Position numbers and translations under genes: made by a program
Notes under the pieces: generated by a model
What the model saw: only the letters and a program-made list of their open reading frames with translations
The model's database searches: none
What the model was told of the DNA's origin: nothing
Source: Myxococcus virescens
GTDB taxonomy: Bacteria > Myxococcota > Myxococcia > Myxococcales > Myxococcaceae
Assembly (NCBI RefSeq): GCF_900101905.1
Contig: NZ_FNAJ01000023.1
Location: 1 to 64,000, forward strand
Reading direction: 5' to 3'
DNA length: 64,000 nucleotides
Part shown: positions 33,902-43,726 of the stretch, in pieces
Numbering within the stretch: position 1 is the first letter of the stretch
How the letters are laid out: each line of letters opens with the position of its first letter

Positions 33902-34786
33902 CTACATGAGGCTGCGAGCGCGACGGGCCTTGGCATCCACCTGGAGCGAGTCCGCCACCATGCCCCGCTCGCCCAGGAGCTGTTCCTCCAGGGCCGCCAT
34001 GCGCTTGGCGTCCCGGGGGCGCTCGTGGTCGTGCCCCAGCAGGTGGAGCAGGCCATGCGCCAGGTAGCGCGCCATCTCCGCCTCCAGCGTGCGGCCATAC
34101 TCCTTGGCCTGCCGCTTCGCCGTGTCCAGGGAGATGACCACGTCCCCCAGCGGGCGCGGTCCAGGTGTGCCCTTGGGCAGGTCGCCCGCGGGGAAGCTCA
34201 GCACGTCCGTCGCCTTGTCCTTCTGGCGCCAGGTGCGGTTGAGCCGGCGGATGGCCCGGTCGTCCACCAGGGACAGGGACAGCTCCACGCCGGACAGCTC
34301 GAGCTGCACCAGGTACGCCCTGGCCCAGGTGGTCAGCAGGCGCGCGAAGTCCCGGCCCTGGCCATGCGCCACCTGGATGGTGACGTGGTTTTCCTGCACG
34401 CGGGGCTTGGGCGTCTCCATGTGCGCCAGCTCCGGGCGGAACGCAGGCGCGCACACCGACCAGTAGTCACACGCCCCCTGGCCGTCGTTGCGGTACACCA
34501 CGCGCTTGCCGCGCGGCACCAGTCCGACCTCGCCCGCGGAGATGCGCTCGCGGCGCCCCTCCACCACGATGGTCAGCTCGCCCGTGAGGACGATGACGAC
34601 CTCGTCGAATTCGGGGCGCTGCGCGGGCTCGGACCACCCGGGGGGCGCCAGCATCCGCGCGACGGACGCGGAGTCCGTGCTGGTGGTGGCCGCGCCCACG
34701 AACTCCTCGATGCGCTTGCCATCGTCACGGGGAATCAGCTTCCCCTTGCGCAATCTCACGCCATTGCCCCTTCGTGCTGCGCTCAT
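33902..34786 (-). CDS. ybeY: Cupin-YbeY fusion: rRNA maturation endoribonuclease with N-terminal cupin-like domain
   Basis: A continuous 294-aa frame. Residues ~133-294 are YbeY, the zinc RNase that matures 16S rRNA: LSLVDDRAIRRLNRTWRQ, KATDVLSFPAGD and the metal site HGLLHLLGHDH with His244, His248 and His254. Residues 1-~125 resemble a single cupin barrel (EFDEVVIVLTGELTIVVEG, then ISAGEVGLVPRG), a domain not found in standard YbeY (~155 aa). ATG overlaps the PgpH-like stop (34783-34786). The phoH-pgpH-ybeY order is conserved in many bacteria; the cupin is the novelty. Confidence 0.85.
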   Translation of the reverse strand: MSAARRGNGVRLRKGKLIPRDDGKRIEEFVGAATTSTDSASVARMLAPPGWSEPAQRPEFDEVVIVLTGELTIVVEGRRERISAGEVGLVPRGKRVVYRNDGQGACDYWSVCAPAFRPELAHMETPKPRVQENHVTIQVAHGQGRDFARLLTTWARAYLVQLELSGVELSLSLVDDRAIRRLNRTWRQKDKATDVLSFPAGDLPKGTPGPRPLGDVVISLDTAKRQAKEYGRTLEAEMARYLAHGLLHLLGHDHERPRDAKRMAALEEQLLGERGMVADSLQVDAKARRARSLM

Positions 34787-37293
34787 GCGCCCCCCGCGGT
34801 CCGCGCCTTGTCCTTGCCGTCCTTGCCTTCCGCGGGCCGATGCACCGCGCCCGCCACCACCAACGGCGGCGCCTTGCCCCCCCCCACGGCGCCCGCCGGG
34901 TAGGCCGGACGCGTGTGGTAGATGCCCTCGAGCGTGTGCAGGAAGGACTGCGAGATGAGGTTGAGGTCCTTCAGCGTCAGGTCACACTCGTCGAGCTGAC
35001 CCTCGGAGAAGATGAGGTTGATGATCTTCTGCACCTGCGCGAGGAGCTTGGGCGTGGTGGGGTCCGCCATGGAGCGAGTGGAGGCCTCCACCGCGTCGGC
35101 TATCATCACCAGCGCCGCCTCGCGGAACTGCGGCTTCGGCCCCGGGTAGCGGTAGATGCTCTCGTCGATGGGCGGAGCACCTTCCTTGCCCTCCTGCTCC
35201 TTCAAGGCCTTGTGGTAGAAGTAGCCCACCGTGCGCGTGCCGTGGTGCTGCGGAATCGCATCCGCCACCAGCTTGGGCAGCCGGTACTGACGGGCCATCT
35301 CCAGGCCCTCCGTCACGTGGCGCTTGATGATGACCGCGCTCATCGCCGGCGCGAGCGCGTCATGGCGGTTCTCCCCCTTCTGGTTCTCCCCGAAGTAGAG
35401 CGGATTCCGGCCCTTGCCGATGTCGTGGTAGTACGCACACGAGCGCGCCAGCAGCGGGTTGGCCCCAATCGTCTCCGCCGCGTTCTCCACCAACGAGCCG
35501 ATGATGATGGAGTGGTGGTACGTGCCGGGCGCCTGGACGATGAGCTCCTTGAGCGCCGGGTGGTTCAGGTTGGCCAGCTCCAGCAGCTTGATGTCCGACG
35601 CGTAGCCGAAGGTGGCCTCGATGAGCGGCGTGAGCGCCATCACCATCACTGGCACCGCCAGCGAGGAGCCCGCGAAGGCGCTCACCGCGGTGATGAGGGT
35701 ATCGGCCGACAGGCCCTTGCCTTCCACGAGGAAGAGGAAGAGCACCGCCACCAGGTTCACCGCGCCCGTCACCAGACCCGCGCGGAAGATGCCCACGCGG
35801 TCCTTCGCCTTCACGATGCGGTCGGCCGCCACCAGCGACCCCACCAGCGTGAAGACGCCGAAGGCCAGCGAGTTGCCCAGCATCACTCCGGTGAGACAGG
35901 CGAAGACGAGCGCGAAGAAGAGCGCCAGCTCCTGCGTGAGGATGAAGCGCACCAGCATGGCGCCCGCCGCCACCGGGAAGGCGTAATAGAAGGCCTCGAT
36001 GGGCAGCGCGGTGTAGCGGTCCTGCACCGCGTCCGCGATGGACACCCAGATTTGCAGCAGGCCCAACAGGCCCAGCAGCAGCAGGCCCAACAGCACGCCG
36101 TCCTTGCGCGTGGGACGGAAGCGCCGGAACGCTGCGCGGCAGAAGAAGTACGTCGAGACGATGAGAAGGCCCACCAGGCCCGTGCCGCCCACCTGGAGCT
36201 GGACCAGGTCCAGCCGGTCCGTCTCCGCGCGCATGCCGCGCAGGATGACCAGGTGCGACTCATTGACCAGCTCACCGTCGCCAATGACGCGCTGGCCCTT
36301 CTTGATGGAGATGACGGCGTCCTTCACCGCCTGGGCCGCCTGGTTCCGGCGCGCGTCCGACTCCGCGATGTTGATGGTGAGGTTCGGCCGAACCAGCCGC
36401 TGGGCCAGCCGGAGGATGGCGCGGCGCTGAACGCCCGGCGCGTCCGGCATCAGGTTGCCGGGCACCGAGGCGAAGCGCTCCATCTCCTGGTGCGCCTCGG
36501 GGACGTCCACCACCTGGGTGGAGCCCCCCGACAGGGACTCCTCGGCCTTGTTCACCACGTCGCGGACGGTGAGGCCCTGATGCGCCTCCCGCGCCAGCTC
36601 CTCCCGAGAGCCCGCCACATGGACCGCGCCGCGCTCGGAGCGATACGCCCGCTCCAGCACCAGCAGCGTGGCCGTCTCCGCCTCCTGCGAGAAGCGGGTG
36701 GCATAGAGCGCCTGGAAGTCCTCGGCCTCCAGCACGGCGTCGCGCTTGCCGAAGAAGCGCTCCTGGAGCTCCGCCCGCATCTTCTCGCGGGTGCTGCGCT
36801 CCAGCTCCAGCATCTCCGGGGACGCGGCGGGCTTGCGCCGGCGGGGCGTTTCGCGCTCCTCGGGTTCCGAATCGGACTGCGCCTCCGCGAGCTCGTCCAG
36901 ATGCAGCCGCATGGACGCGAAGGCGGAGCTCACCGTCGACCGCAGCTGCCCCAGGACGGCGGGGTTCAGGTCGTACACCGGCTTGACGGCCGCGCGCGCG
37001 TCCTGGCGCCGCTGCTGCGTCATGGCGCGGTGGACGACCTCGTAGTCCCGCGCAGCCTTGAAGCCGGCGGGCGAGCTGGCTCGGAACGGCTTGCCGAGGT
37101 TCTCCTCCGCCAGCGCCGGAATCTGCTGGCTGTAGAGACCCGGTGAGATGACGAATCCCGCGCCAATGGAGACGGCGAGCAGGAGAAGGACCTGGATGGC
37201 GCGCCGCCCCCAGACGCCGTTGTCCAGTCCGAGGCGTTCGGCGAGCGCGTCCAGTGGACTGCGCCCGGGGGGCTGCGTTTCCGGTTCGGCCAT
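34783..37293 (-). CDS. PgpH-like 7TM-HD phosphodiesterase
   Basis: 836 aa: an N-terminal transmembrane helix (~33-52), a large extracytoplasmic 7TMR-HDED domain (to ~residue 370), seven clustered helices, and a cytoplasmic HD domain with TYHHSIIIGSLVENAAETIG, AYYHDIGKGRNPLYF and ADAVEASTRS. In Firmicutes PgpH degrades c-di-AMP; substrate here is inferred. The extracytoplasmic region contains a charged Arg/Glu-rich insertion (~145-175). ATG 37293 has GAGGA five bases upstream. It is coupled to ybeY and 133 bp downstream of phoH. Confidence 0.9.
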   Translation of the reverse strand: MAEPETQPPGRSPLDALAERLGLDNGVWGRRAIQVLLLLAVSIGAGFVISPGLYSQQIPALAEENLGKPFRASSPAGFKAARDYEVVHRAMTQQRRQDARAAVKPVYDLNPAVLGQLRSTVSSAFASMRLHLDELAEAQSDSEPEERETPRRRKPAASPEMLELERSTREKMRAELQERFFGKRDAVLEAEDFQALYATRFSQEAETATLLVLERAYRSERGAVHVAGSREELAREAHQGLTVRDVVNKAEESLSGGSTQVVDVPEAHQEMERFASVPGNLMPDAPGVQRRAILRLAQRLVRPNLTINIAESDARRNQAAQAVKDAVISIKKGQRVIGDGELVNESHLVILRGMRAETDRLDLVQLQVGGTGLVGLLIVSTYFFCRAAFRRFRPTRKDGVLLGLLLLGLLGLLQIWVSIADAVQDRYTALPIEAFYYAFPVAAGAMLVRFILTQELALFFALVFACLTGVMLGNSLAFGVFTLVGSLVAADRIVKAKDRVGIFRAGLVTGAVNLVAVLFLFLVEGKGLSADTLITAVSAFAGSSLAVPVMVMALTPLIEATFGYASDIKLLELANLNHPALKELIVQAPGTYHHSIIIGSLVENAAETIGANPLLARSCAYYHDIGKGRNPLYFGENQKGENRHDALAPAMSAVIIKRHVTEGLEMARQYRLPKLVADAIPQHHGTRTVGYFYHKALKEQEGKEGAPPIDESIYRYPGPKPQFREAALVMIADAVEASTRSMADPTTPKLLAQVQKIINLIFSEGQLDECDLTLKDLNLISQSFLHTLEGIYHTRPAYPAGAVGGGKAPPLVVAGAVHRPAEGKDGKDKARTAGGA

Positions 37294-37426
37294 GGGGGTC
37301 CTCACCCTAGATAAGGCGTCGCGGATCCTTCAAGGACGCAGCGCCTGGGAATATTCGCAAGGGTGGGATGGAGTACGCCCGCCCGGCAGGGTACGCGCGG
37401 GTGGGCGCAGGTAGGTATCGGCACCG

Positions 37427-38512
<1,086 letters not shown>

Positions 38513-38599
38513 TGCGGATTCTTCCTCGGTCTATGTCGCTACGGCTGACACCAACGTAACGCCGCCCCCAGGGCCGCGAAAGACGACTTTGTGTCAGGA

Positions 38600-39715
38600 C
38601 TAGCGCAAGGGTGGCAGGAGAATGAACTGCCGAGCGGCCAACCGCCGGTAATAGTACTCTTCCCGCCACGGGTATTTCAGTTCGCCCGGTTTCAACAGTC
38701 CAGCCTGCACCAAAGAATCCAGACGTTCGGGCAGTTCACCGCGTTCCAGGCGAAACACCTCGAGCGCGGCCTCGATGCGGACGCGCTGGGCCTGGGAAAC
38801 ATGACGTTGGGCCGCTGAGTCCGCAAATACCGCGGGAACGCCCGCTTCGGGGTCCGGGCGCACGGCCCGGGGAACCACCAGCACTACTGCCGCCAGCACC
38901 CCCACGGTGGCGACGAGGCGCCCCAGCGGCCCCGCCACGCGAGCAAGCAGGCGCTGGTCACCAGGAACGGGGGCCGGGGCGCCCTCCGGGAGTATCGGCC
39001 GGACGTACTCGCCCTTCACCAGGTTGTAGAGCGCCTTGCAGGTCTCGAACTCGCCCAGGCAGGAGATGTCCACCAGCTTGCGCAAATCCCTCCCGGGCGA
39101 GAGCTCATCGTAGATGCGCCGCTCCGAGGGACCGATGGCGCCCAGCTCCCCACCCTCTTCTCCGCGCGGCTGAGGCAGGGCCTTGATGCGCTCGAAGACC
39201 AGGTCGTCGCGGTGGATTTTCTGCCGGATGACCGGCCACTCATCCACCATCCGGAAGCCCTCCATGAGCACCGTCTCGGCGCGCAACGGATGGATGGCTT
39301 CCGCGTCCGGCTCCACCGGCTCCTGGATGAATTCGTAGGTGCCCGACTTCCAGGTGAAGAGACGGTAGAGGGTCTCCGTGGCCTGAAGCTGCATCATCGC
39401 CTGGAAGCGCTCGGCGGTGAGGGCCTGACTGGAGACGAGCACGTCCCCCAGCCGCTTGAGCGTGCGGCGCTGCGTCTCCAGGGCCGCCTCGAGCTGCGTC
39501 TCGGTGATGAGCTCCGAGCGCACCAGCATGGCGCCGATGAGCTCCTTGCGCTTCCGGGTGACGCTCTCCGCCTTGATGATGTGGCCATCGTTGAAGCCGA
39601 TGCGCACTTCCTGGTCCTTGGCGCGGACGTGGAGCGTGCCCGTCTTCTGCTGCTGCCCGATGAGCTGCAGGATGTCGCCAATACCAAAGTCCTTCAGGGT
39701 GCCTTGCAGGGACAT
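38600..39715 (-). CDS. DUF4388 (PatA-N-like) domain membrane protein
   Basis: 371 aa. Residues 1-~135 are a DUF4388 domain: SLQGTLKDFGIGDILQLIGQ, TGTLHVRAKDQEVRIGFNDG and LFTWKSGTYEF are typical. A winged-helix-like second part (RRIYDELSPGRDLRKLVDIS) follows, then one transmembrane helix (~250-280) and a ~90-residue C-terminal segment ending in RRLAARQFILLPPLR. The family is abundant in myxobacteria and tied to gliding/signalling proteins, but no molecular activity is established. It lies 6 bp after the TPR/zinc-ribbon gene, so probably one operon. Confidence 0.82.
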   Translation of the reverse strand: MSLQGTLKDFGIGDILQLIGQQQKTGTLHVRAKDQEVRIGFNDGHIIKAESVTRKRKELIGAMLVRSELITETQLEAALETQRRTLKRLGDVLVSSQALTAERFQAMMQLQATETLYRLFTWKSGTYEFIQEPVEPDAEAIHPLRAETVLMEGFRMVDEWPVIRQKIHRDDLVFERIKALPQPRGEEGGELGAIGPSERRIYDELSPGRDLRKLVDISCLGEFETCKALYNLVKGEYVRPILPEGAPAPVPGDQRLLARVAGPLGRLVATVGVLAAVVLVVPRAVRPDPEAGVPAVFADSAAQRHVSQAQRVRIEAALEVFRLERGELPERLDSLVQAGLLKPGELKYPWREEYYYRRLAARQFILLPPLR

Positions 39716-39721
39716 CGCCGT

Positions 39722-41929
39722 TCACTCCCCCCGCCGCAGTCGGCGCAGACCGCGCAACGACAGCAGGTGGACACCCAGCAGCAGCAACGCCGCGGGCGCG
39801 AGCTTGAGGTAGAGGGGGGCTTCACCGTAGGGCCCTCGCACCAGGCCCTGGTGCAGGAGCACCGCGGCCAGCGCGAAGAGGAAACCGAACGCATACAGCG
39901 CGCCGCGGACCGGCACCCCCGAGGCCACGTGCCCCGCGCCGGATAGCACCGCGCCCAGGGCGTACGCCACGCGGCCCGTCCAGGCCTGATGCCGGTCCAC
40001 CTGGAGCTGCTTGCGCGCCCTGAGTTGCTGCGGCACCAGCCCCCGGCGGGAGAAGACGTTGACGCACTGGCCACATTGCTTGCTGCCGATGCCCAGCTCC
40101 GGGTCGCAGCGCACGCACACCGCGCGGCCACAGCGCTCACACACCTTGGCCGCCTTCAAGCGGTCCCCCGAGAAGCCCCACAGGGCCAGCAGCACCGCCA
40201 GCGCCGCGGCCCCCGCGGAGGCCATGGGCCCAGGTGGAAGCCCCGGGAGCAGCCAGCGCGACACCTGCGTCTCCACCTGGCGCCCCGCCCCCGTGCCATC
40301 CGCGAGCGGAAGCCAGTCGGACTCCCCCAGCTGCGGGGCCAGCAGCAGCAGGTTGAGGAGCAGCCGGTCCTCCGGCGGCGGGTCCCGGACCAGCAGCGTT
40401 CCATCCAGCGCCTGCGCCGAGGCCATGGCCGTGGCGGCGCGATCCAGCTCCTTGCCGACCTCCGAGTCCGGCAGCGTCTTCGCCCTGCGGCGGACCACCT
40501 GCGCCAGGTTGTAGTGCGGAGCCGCCAGGTCCGGCGCCGACTGCGAGGCCTGCACGTAGAGCAGCGCCGCACCCTCCGGGTCTCCCAGCGCGACCAGGGT
40601 GTTGCCAAAGCGCGTGAGCAGGCGCGCATCCGAGCTCTTCAGCGCCGAAGCGGCCTTGAAGTGCGTCCTCGCCTCTTCCAGCAAGCCGCGCCGGGATTCG
40701 AAGTACGCCAGCGACAGCACCTCCGCGAACGTCGCCGAGCGGGACTCCATCCGCGCCAGCACGCGCGCCCGCGCCTCCTCGGCGGACAGGCCGCCCCGCT
40801 CCAGGAGGTACACGTCCTCGGCCGGCGTGCCCGCGAACGCCGTGACGCGCGCGAGTTGCCCCGCCGCCAGCGGCAAGAGCCCCACGCCCGCCACCAGCAC
40901 CGCCGCCACGACCCGCTCCTTGCGCGAGAGATAGAGGGACACGGTGGCCAGCATCACCAGCAGCGCGGGCAGCACGCCCAGCCCCAGCACCCACGGCAGG
41001 CTCAAGAGCAGCAGCCCCAGGACCAGGGACTGCCACCGGGAGACGACTCGCGGCAGCAGATGGTGGAAGTCATGCAGCGCGTAACGGAGCTTCCGTAGGA
41101 AGAACAAGCCCATCAGCAGCACCGCCGTGGCCCCCCAGGTCAGCAGCACCAGGGCGCCCAGGTCCGCCAACGCGGGCCGACGATAGCGGGCATCCTGCGC
41201 CAGTGTCGCCAGTGCCTGCCGCACCTGTCCCAACGTGCGGGACACGTCGCCCGGCTTCTCCAAGGCGTAGAGCTCCGCGAGTTCGAAGCGCGCGTAGGGA
41301 AGCCCCGGCGACAGCTCGACCGCCACCTCCGCCAGCCGCACCGCGCCGGCCATGTCCCCCGCGCGGCGACGCACGGCCGCCTCGCGGAGGAAGCCCACGC
41401 TCAGGGGCTCCAGGTCCGTGGCGGCCAGTTCGACGCGCAACGTCCGCAGTTCCTTGAGGGCCGCCGCGGCGGCGTCCCGATCATTCGTCGCGCGGGCCTG
41501 CCGCCACCGGTTCCAGAGGGCCTCCAGGTCCGCATCTGTCACCCGCGGCGCCAGCACCGGGCTCAGCGTCACCGGCCTGGGGGTGATGACCGTGGGTTCA
41601 TCGACCGGCGGAGGACTGGCCGCCGCGGGAGTCCGGCCATTGGCGGGAGCCGATTCGGCGGCCCTGACATTGCGCGCGGGCGCCCTGGGCGCTTCGTCGG
41701 CGTCCTCGGAGGAGGCATCCTCCGCGGCGGGGGCGTCTTCTTCCGGCACGTCCTCCGCGTAGGCGGCGTCATCCACCGGATCCATGGACTCATCCCGCAG
41801 GTCGGGCTCCATGGGGCCCGGATCCACCTCGGGAAGGCGCGTGGGGGCTTCCAGCTGCGCGGACGCCACGACGGGCACCAGAAGCGTGAAGCCACTGAGA
41901 AGGAGGGCAAGAAGCGGCAGGCGGATCAT
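39722..41929 (-). CDS. TPR-containing membrane protein with cytoplasmic zinc ribbon
   Basis: 735 aa, not recognised as a named protein. Signal-like N-terminus (MIRLPLLALLLSGFTLLVPVVASA), an acidic Ala/Glu/Asp/Pro-rich linker (~30-130), TPR-like helices, a central block of transmembrane helices (~260-360), more TPR-like repeats (ALYVQASQSAPDLAAPHYNL), and near the C-terminus a cysteine-rich ribbon with CERCGRAVCVRC and CGQC, followed by three more helices. ATG 41929 is chosen because the signal-like helix begins there. It may be a scaffold with the DUF4388 partner just downstream. Confidence 0.7.
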   Translation of the reverse strand: MIRLPLLALLLSGFTLLVPVVASAQLEAPTRLPEVDPGPMEPDLRDESMDPVDDAAYAEDVPEEDAPAAEDASSEDADEAPRAPARNVRAAESAPANGRTPAAASPPPVDEPTVITPRPVTLSPVLAPRVTDADLEALWNRWRQARATNDRDAAAAALKELRTLRVELAATDLEPLSVGFLREAAVRRRAGDMAGAVRLAEVAVELSPGLPYARFELAELYALEKPGDVSRTLGQVRQALATLAQDARYRRPALADLGALVLLTWGATAVLLMGLFFLRKLRYALHDFHHLLPRVVSRWQSLVLGLLLLSLPWVLGLGVLPALLVMLATVSLYLSRKERVVAAVLVAGVGLLPLAAGQLARVTAFAGTPAEDVYLLERGGLSAEEARARVLARMESRSATFAEVLSLAYFESRRGLLEEARTHFKAASALKSSDARLLTRFGNTLVALGDPEGAALLYVQASQSAPDLAAPHYNLAQVVRRRAKTLPDSEVGKELDRAATAMASAQALDGTLLVRDPPPEDRLLLNLLLLAPQLGESDWLPLADGTGAGRQVETQVSRWLLPGLPPGPMASAGAAALAVLLALWGFSGDRLKAAKVCERCGRAVCVRCDPELGIGSKQCGQCVNVFSRRGLVPQQLRARKQLQVDRHQAWTGRVAYALGAVLSGAGHVASGVPVRGALYAFGFLFALAAVLLHQGLVRGPYGEAPLYLKLAPAALLLLGVHLLSLRGLRRLRRGE

Positions 41930-42045
41930 CCAGAGGGTGGATTGTAGGCGACCCAGGGCCAACCGCGAAAACGAACGCCAGCCCGGCCGCCCACCTGCCG
42001 CGTTTGCCGGACAGCACCCGACCCGTGCGTGCTACAGGAACGTGC

Positions 42046-43236
42046 ATGGCGGACACGACGCTGAACCCCGGGGCGGAGCTGGAGCGACTGGTCGACATCA
42101 TGCGGAAGCTGCGCGCTGAAGGCGGCTGCCCGTGGGATCGCGAACAGGACCTGCGCTCGCTGCGGCCCTACCTCCTGGAAGAGGCCTTCGAGGTCCTGGA
42201 GGAGATGGACCGGGTCGCCTACGGCGGCTCCTGGCGGACCTTCTGTGAAGAACTGGGAGACCTGCTTTTCCAGATTATCTTCCACGCCCAGCTCGCCTCG
42301 GAGCTTGGGGAGTTCTCCCTGGCCGACGTGGCGAAGGCCATTGGTGACAAGCTGGTCAGCCGGCATCCCCATGTCTTCGGCGACGGCCAACGCATGGAAG
42401 GCGCCGAGCAGGTCCTGGACAACTGGGCCAAGCTGAAGGCCGCGGAGAAGAAGCGCAAGACGGGCCGGGAGGGCTCGGTGCTGGACGGCGTCCCCGTCGC
42501 CGCCCCGGCGCTGATGCGCGCCGAGCGACTCACGGAGAAGGCCAGCCGCATCGGCTTCGACTGGCCGGACGTCGCCAGCGTGCGCGCCAAGCTGACGGAG
42601 GAGATGGGGGAGCTGGACGAGGCCATCGCCGCGAATGATCGGGATGCCATCGAGCACGAGCTGGGGGACGTGCTGTTCTCGCTCGCCAACCTCGCGCGCT
42701 TCGTAGGAGCCCCCGCCGAGGACGCGCTGCGGATGGCCATCCGCCGCTTCACCGCCCGCTTCCAGCACATCGAGTCCGCCCTCCGCGCCGAGGGTGTCGC
42801 CCTGGGGGATGCCACCCTGGAGCACATGGAGCGCCACTGGCAGGAGGCCAAGGCGCGAGAAAAGGCCCTGCCGTCTCCGACCTGGGTCCCTCGCGCGCCC
42901 GTCACCACGCTGCGGCTGGGCGTGGCGGATCTTCCCGCGCAGCGCGCCTTCTGGGATGCCCTGGCGCCCCGGCTGGGGTGGATCACCCGACGGGCTCCGG
43001 CGGCGGATCAGGCCCTCTATGAGGACGGGGGCATCCTGATCGCCTTCGAAGCCGCCGGGACGCCCACGACGGGCTTGCGGCTGGCCCTGACGGCCCCCTC
43101 CCCGGCGGCTGTGGAGCGGCTCCCCGGCATCCTCGCGGAGATTCCGGGGAGCCGGCTGATCCAGCACCAGGCCGGCCGGCTCACCTTTCAAGATCCCGCA
43201 GGGCTGGTGTGGGAATATACGACTTCGGTAGAGTGA
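42046..43236 (+). CDS. mazG: MazG nucleotide pyrophosphohydrolase fused to a VOC/glyoxalase-like domain
   Basis: 396 aa. Residues ~8-270 are a two-domain MazG (E. coli 263 aa): GGCPWDREQDLRSLRPYL at 26-43, metal-binding EEAFEVLEE and EELGDLLFQ in the first half, EEMGELDEA and EHELGDVLFS in the second. Residues ~284-396 look like one VOC/glyoxalase half (TTLRLGVADLPAQRAFWDAL ... DPAGLVWEYTTSVE). MazG hydrolyses NTPs including (p)ppGpp-related substrates in E. coli. ATG 42046 has AGGA upstream. No single base loss separates the two parts; the frame is continuous. Confidence 0.88.
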   Translation: MADTTLNPGAELERLVDIMRKLRAEGGCPWDREQDLRSLRPYLLEEAFEVLEEMDRVAYGGSWRTFCEELGDLLFQIIFHAQLASELGEFSLADVAKAIGDKLVSRHPHVFGDGQRMEGAEQVLDNWAKLKAAEKKRKTGREGSVLDGVPVAAPALMRAERLTEKASRIGFDWPDVASVRAKLTEEMGELDEAIAANDRDAIEHELGDVLFSLANLARFVGAPAEDALRMAIRRFTARFQHIESALRAEGVALGDATLEHMERHWQEAKAREKALPSPTWVPRAPVTTLRLGVADLPAQRAFWDALAPRLGWITRRAPAADQALYEDGGILIAFEAAGTPTTGLRLALTAPSPAAVERLPGILAEIPGSRLIQHQAGRLTFQDPAGLVWEYTTSVE

Positions 43237-43305
43237 TTTTCCTCGCAGGTGCCCTCGGCGGGGCGTCCAGAGCCCGGAAATCCCGGCTGGAGGCCCACAC
43301 CCGCC

Positions 43306-43334
43306 TTGACGCCTGCGAGGCGTCGCAGTAAGGA
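43306..43334 (+). promoter_or_regulatory. Candidate rpsT promoter
   Basis: TTGACG (43306-43311), 17-bp spacer, TAAGGA (43329-43334), 43 bp before the rpsT start. The -10 is poor. An inverted repeat CCTCGCAGG/CCTGCGAGG (about 43243-43251 and 43312-43320) places one arm in the spacer. Confidence 0.35.
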
Positions 43335-43376
43335 CGGCCCCTCTTTTTAGCCTGCCATTACCGCTGGAGATTTCTC

Positions 43377-43652
43377 TTGGCCAACACCAAGTCCGCAGAG
43401 AAGCGTCACCGTCAGTCCCTGAAGCGCCGTGCGCGCAACATCACCGTGCGCGGTGAGGTGAAGACCGCCGTCAAGTCCGCCCGCGAGGCGCTCGGCAGCA
43501 AGGATGGGGCGAAGATGACGGACGCCATCAAGTCGGCCGCCAAGGCGCTGAACAAGGCCGCCACCAAGGGCGTGCTGCACAAGCGCACCGCTTCCCGCCG
43601 CATCTCGCGTCTCGCGAAGGCCGCCACCAAGGCCGCCCGCGCGCAGGCCTAG
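43377..43652 (+). CDS. rpsT: 30S ribosomal protein S20
   Basis: A 91-aa lysine-rich protein starting ANTKSAEKRHRQSLKRRARN after the initiator, the S20 signature, and ending KAATKAARAQA. The start is a TTG at 43377, with GGAG seven bases upstream; rpsT often uses a poor start codon (UUG in E. coli), which allows feedback control. Length matches the family (~87 aa). Confidence 0.97.
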   Translation: MANTKSAEKRHRQSLKRRARNITVRGEVKTAVKSAREALGSKDGAKMTDAIKSAAKALNKAATKGVLHKRTASRRISRLAKAATKAARAQA

Positions 43653-43663
43653 TCGAAGCCTCG

Positions 43664-43682
43664 GGGCCACCTCGCGTGGCCC
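43664..43682 (+). terminator. Hairpin after rpsT
   Basis: 7-bp stem GGGCCAC/GTGGCCC with a 5-nt loop 11 bp after the rpsT stop, followed by TGCTTC. The T-run is short. Confidence 0.5.
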
Positions 43683-43706
43683 TGCTTCATCCGTGCAGGC
43701 TGCCGG

Positions 43707-43726
43707 GAGGAGGCTCTTGCCTCCTC
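43707..43726. terminator. Hairpin between convergent rpsT and lptE
   Basis: 8-bp stem GAGGAGGC/GCCTCCTC with a 4-nt loop, overlapping the lptE stop codon. Lies between convergent genes and could act in both directions, though no T-tract is present. Confidence 0.4.

Noticed and set aside
38545-38597. Inverted repeat CTGACAC/GTGTCAG between phoH and the DUF4388 gene
   Set aside because: Arms of only 7 bp separated by ~40 bp are expected by chance in a window this size; no promoter or regulator context supports it.
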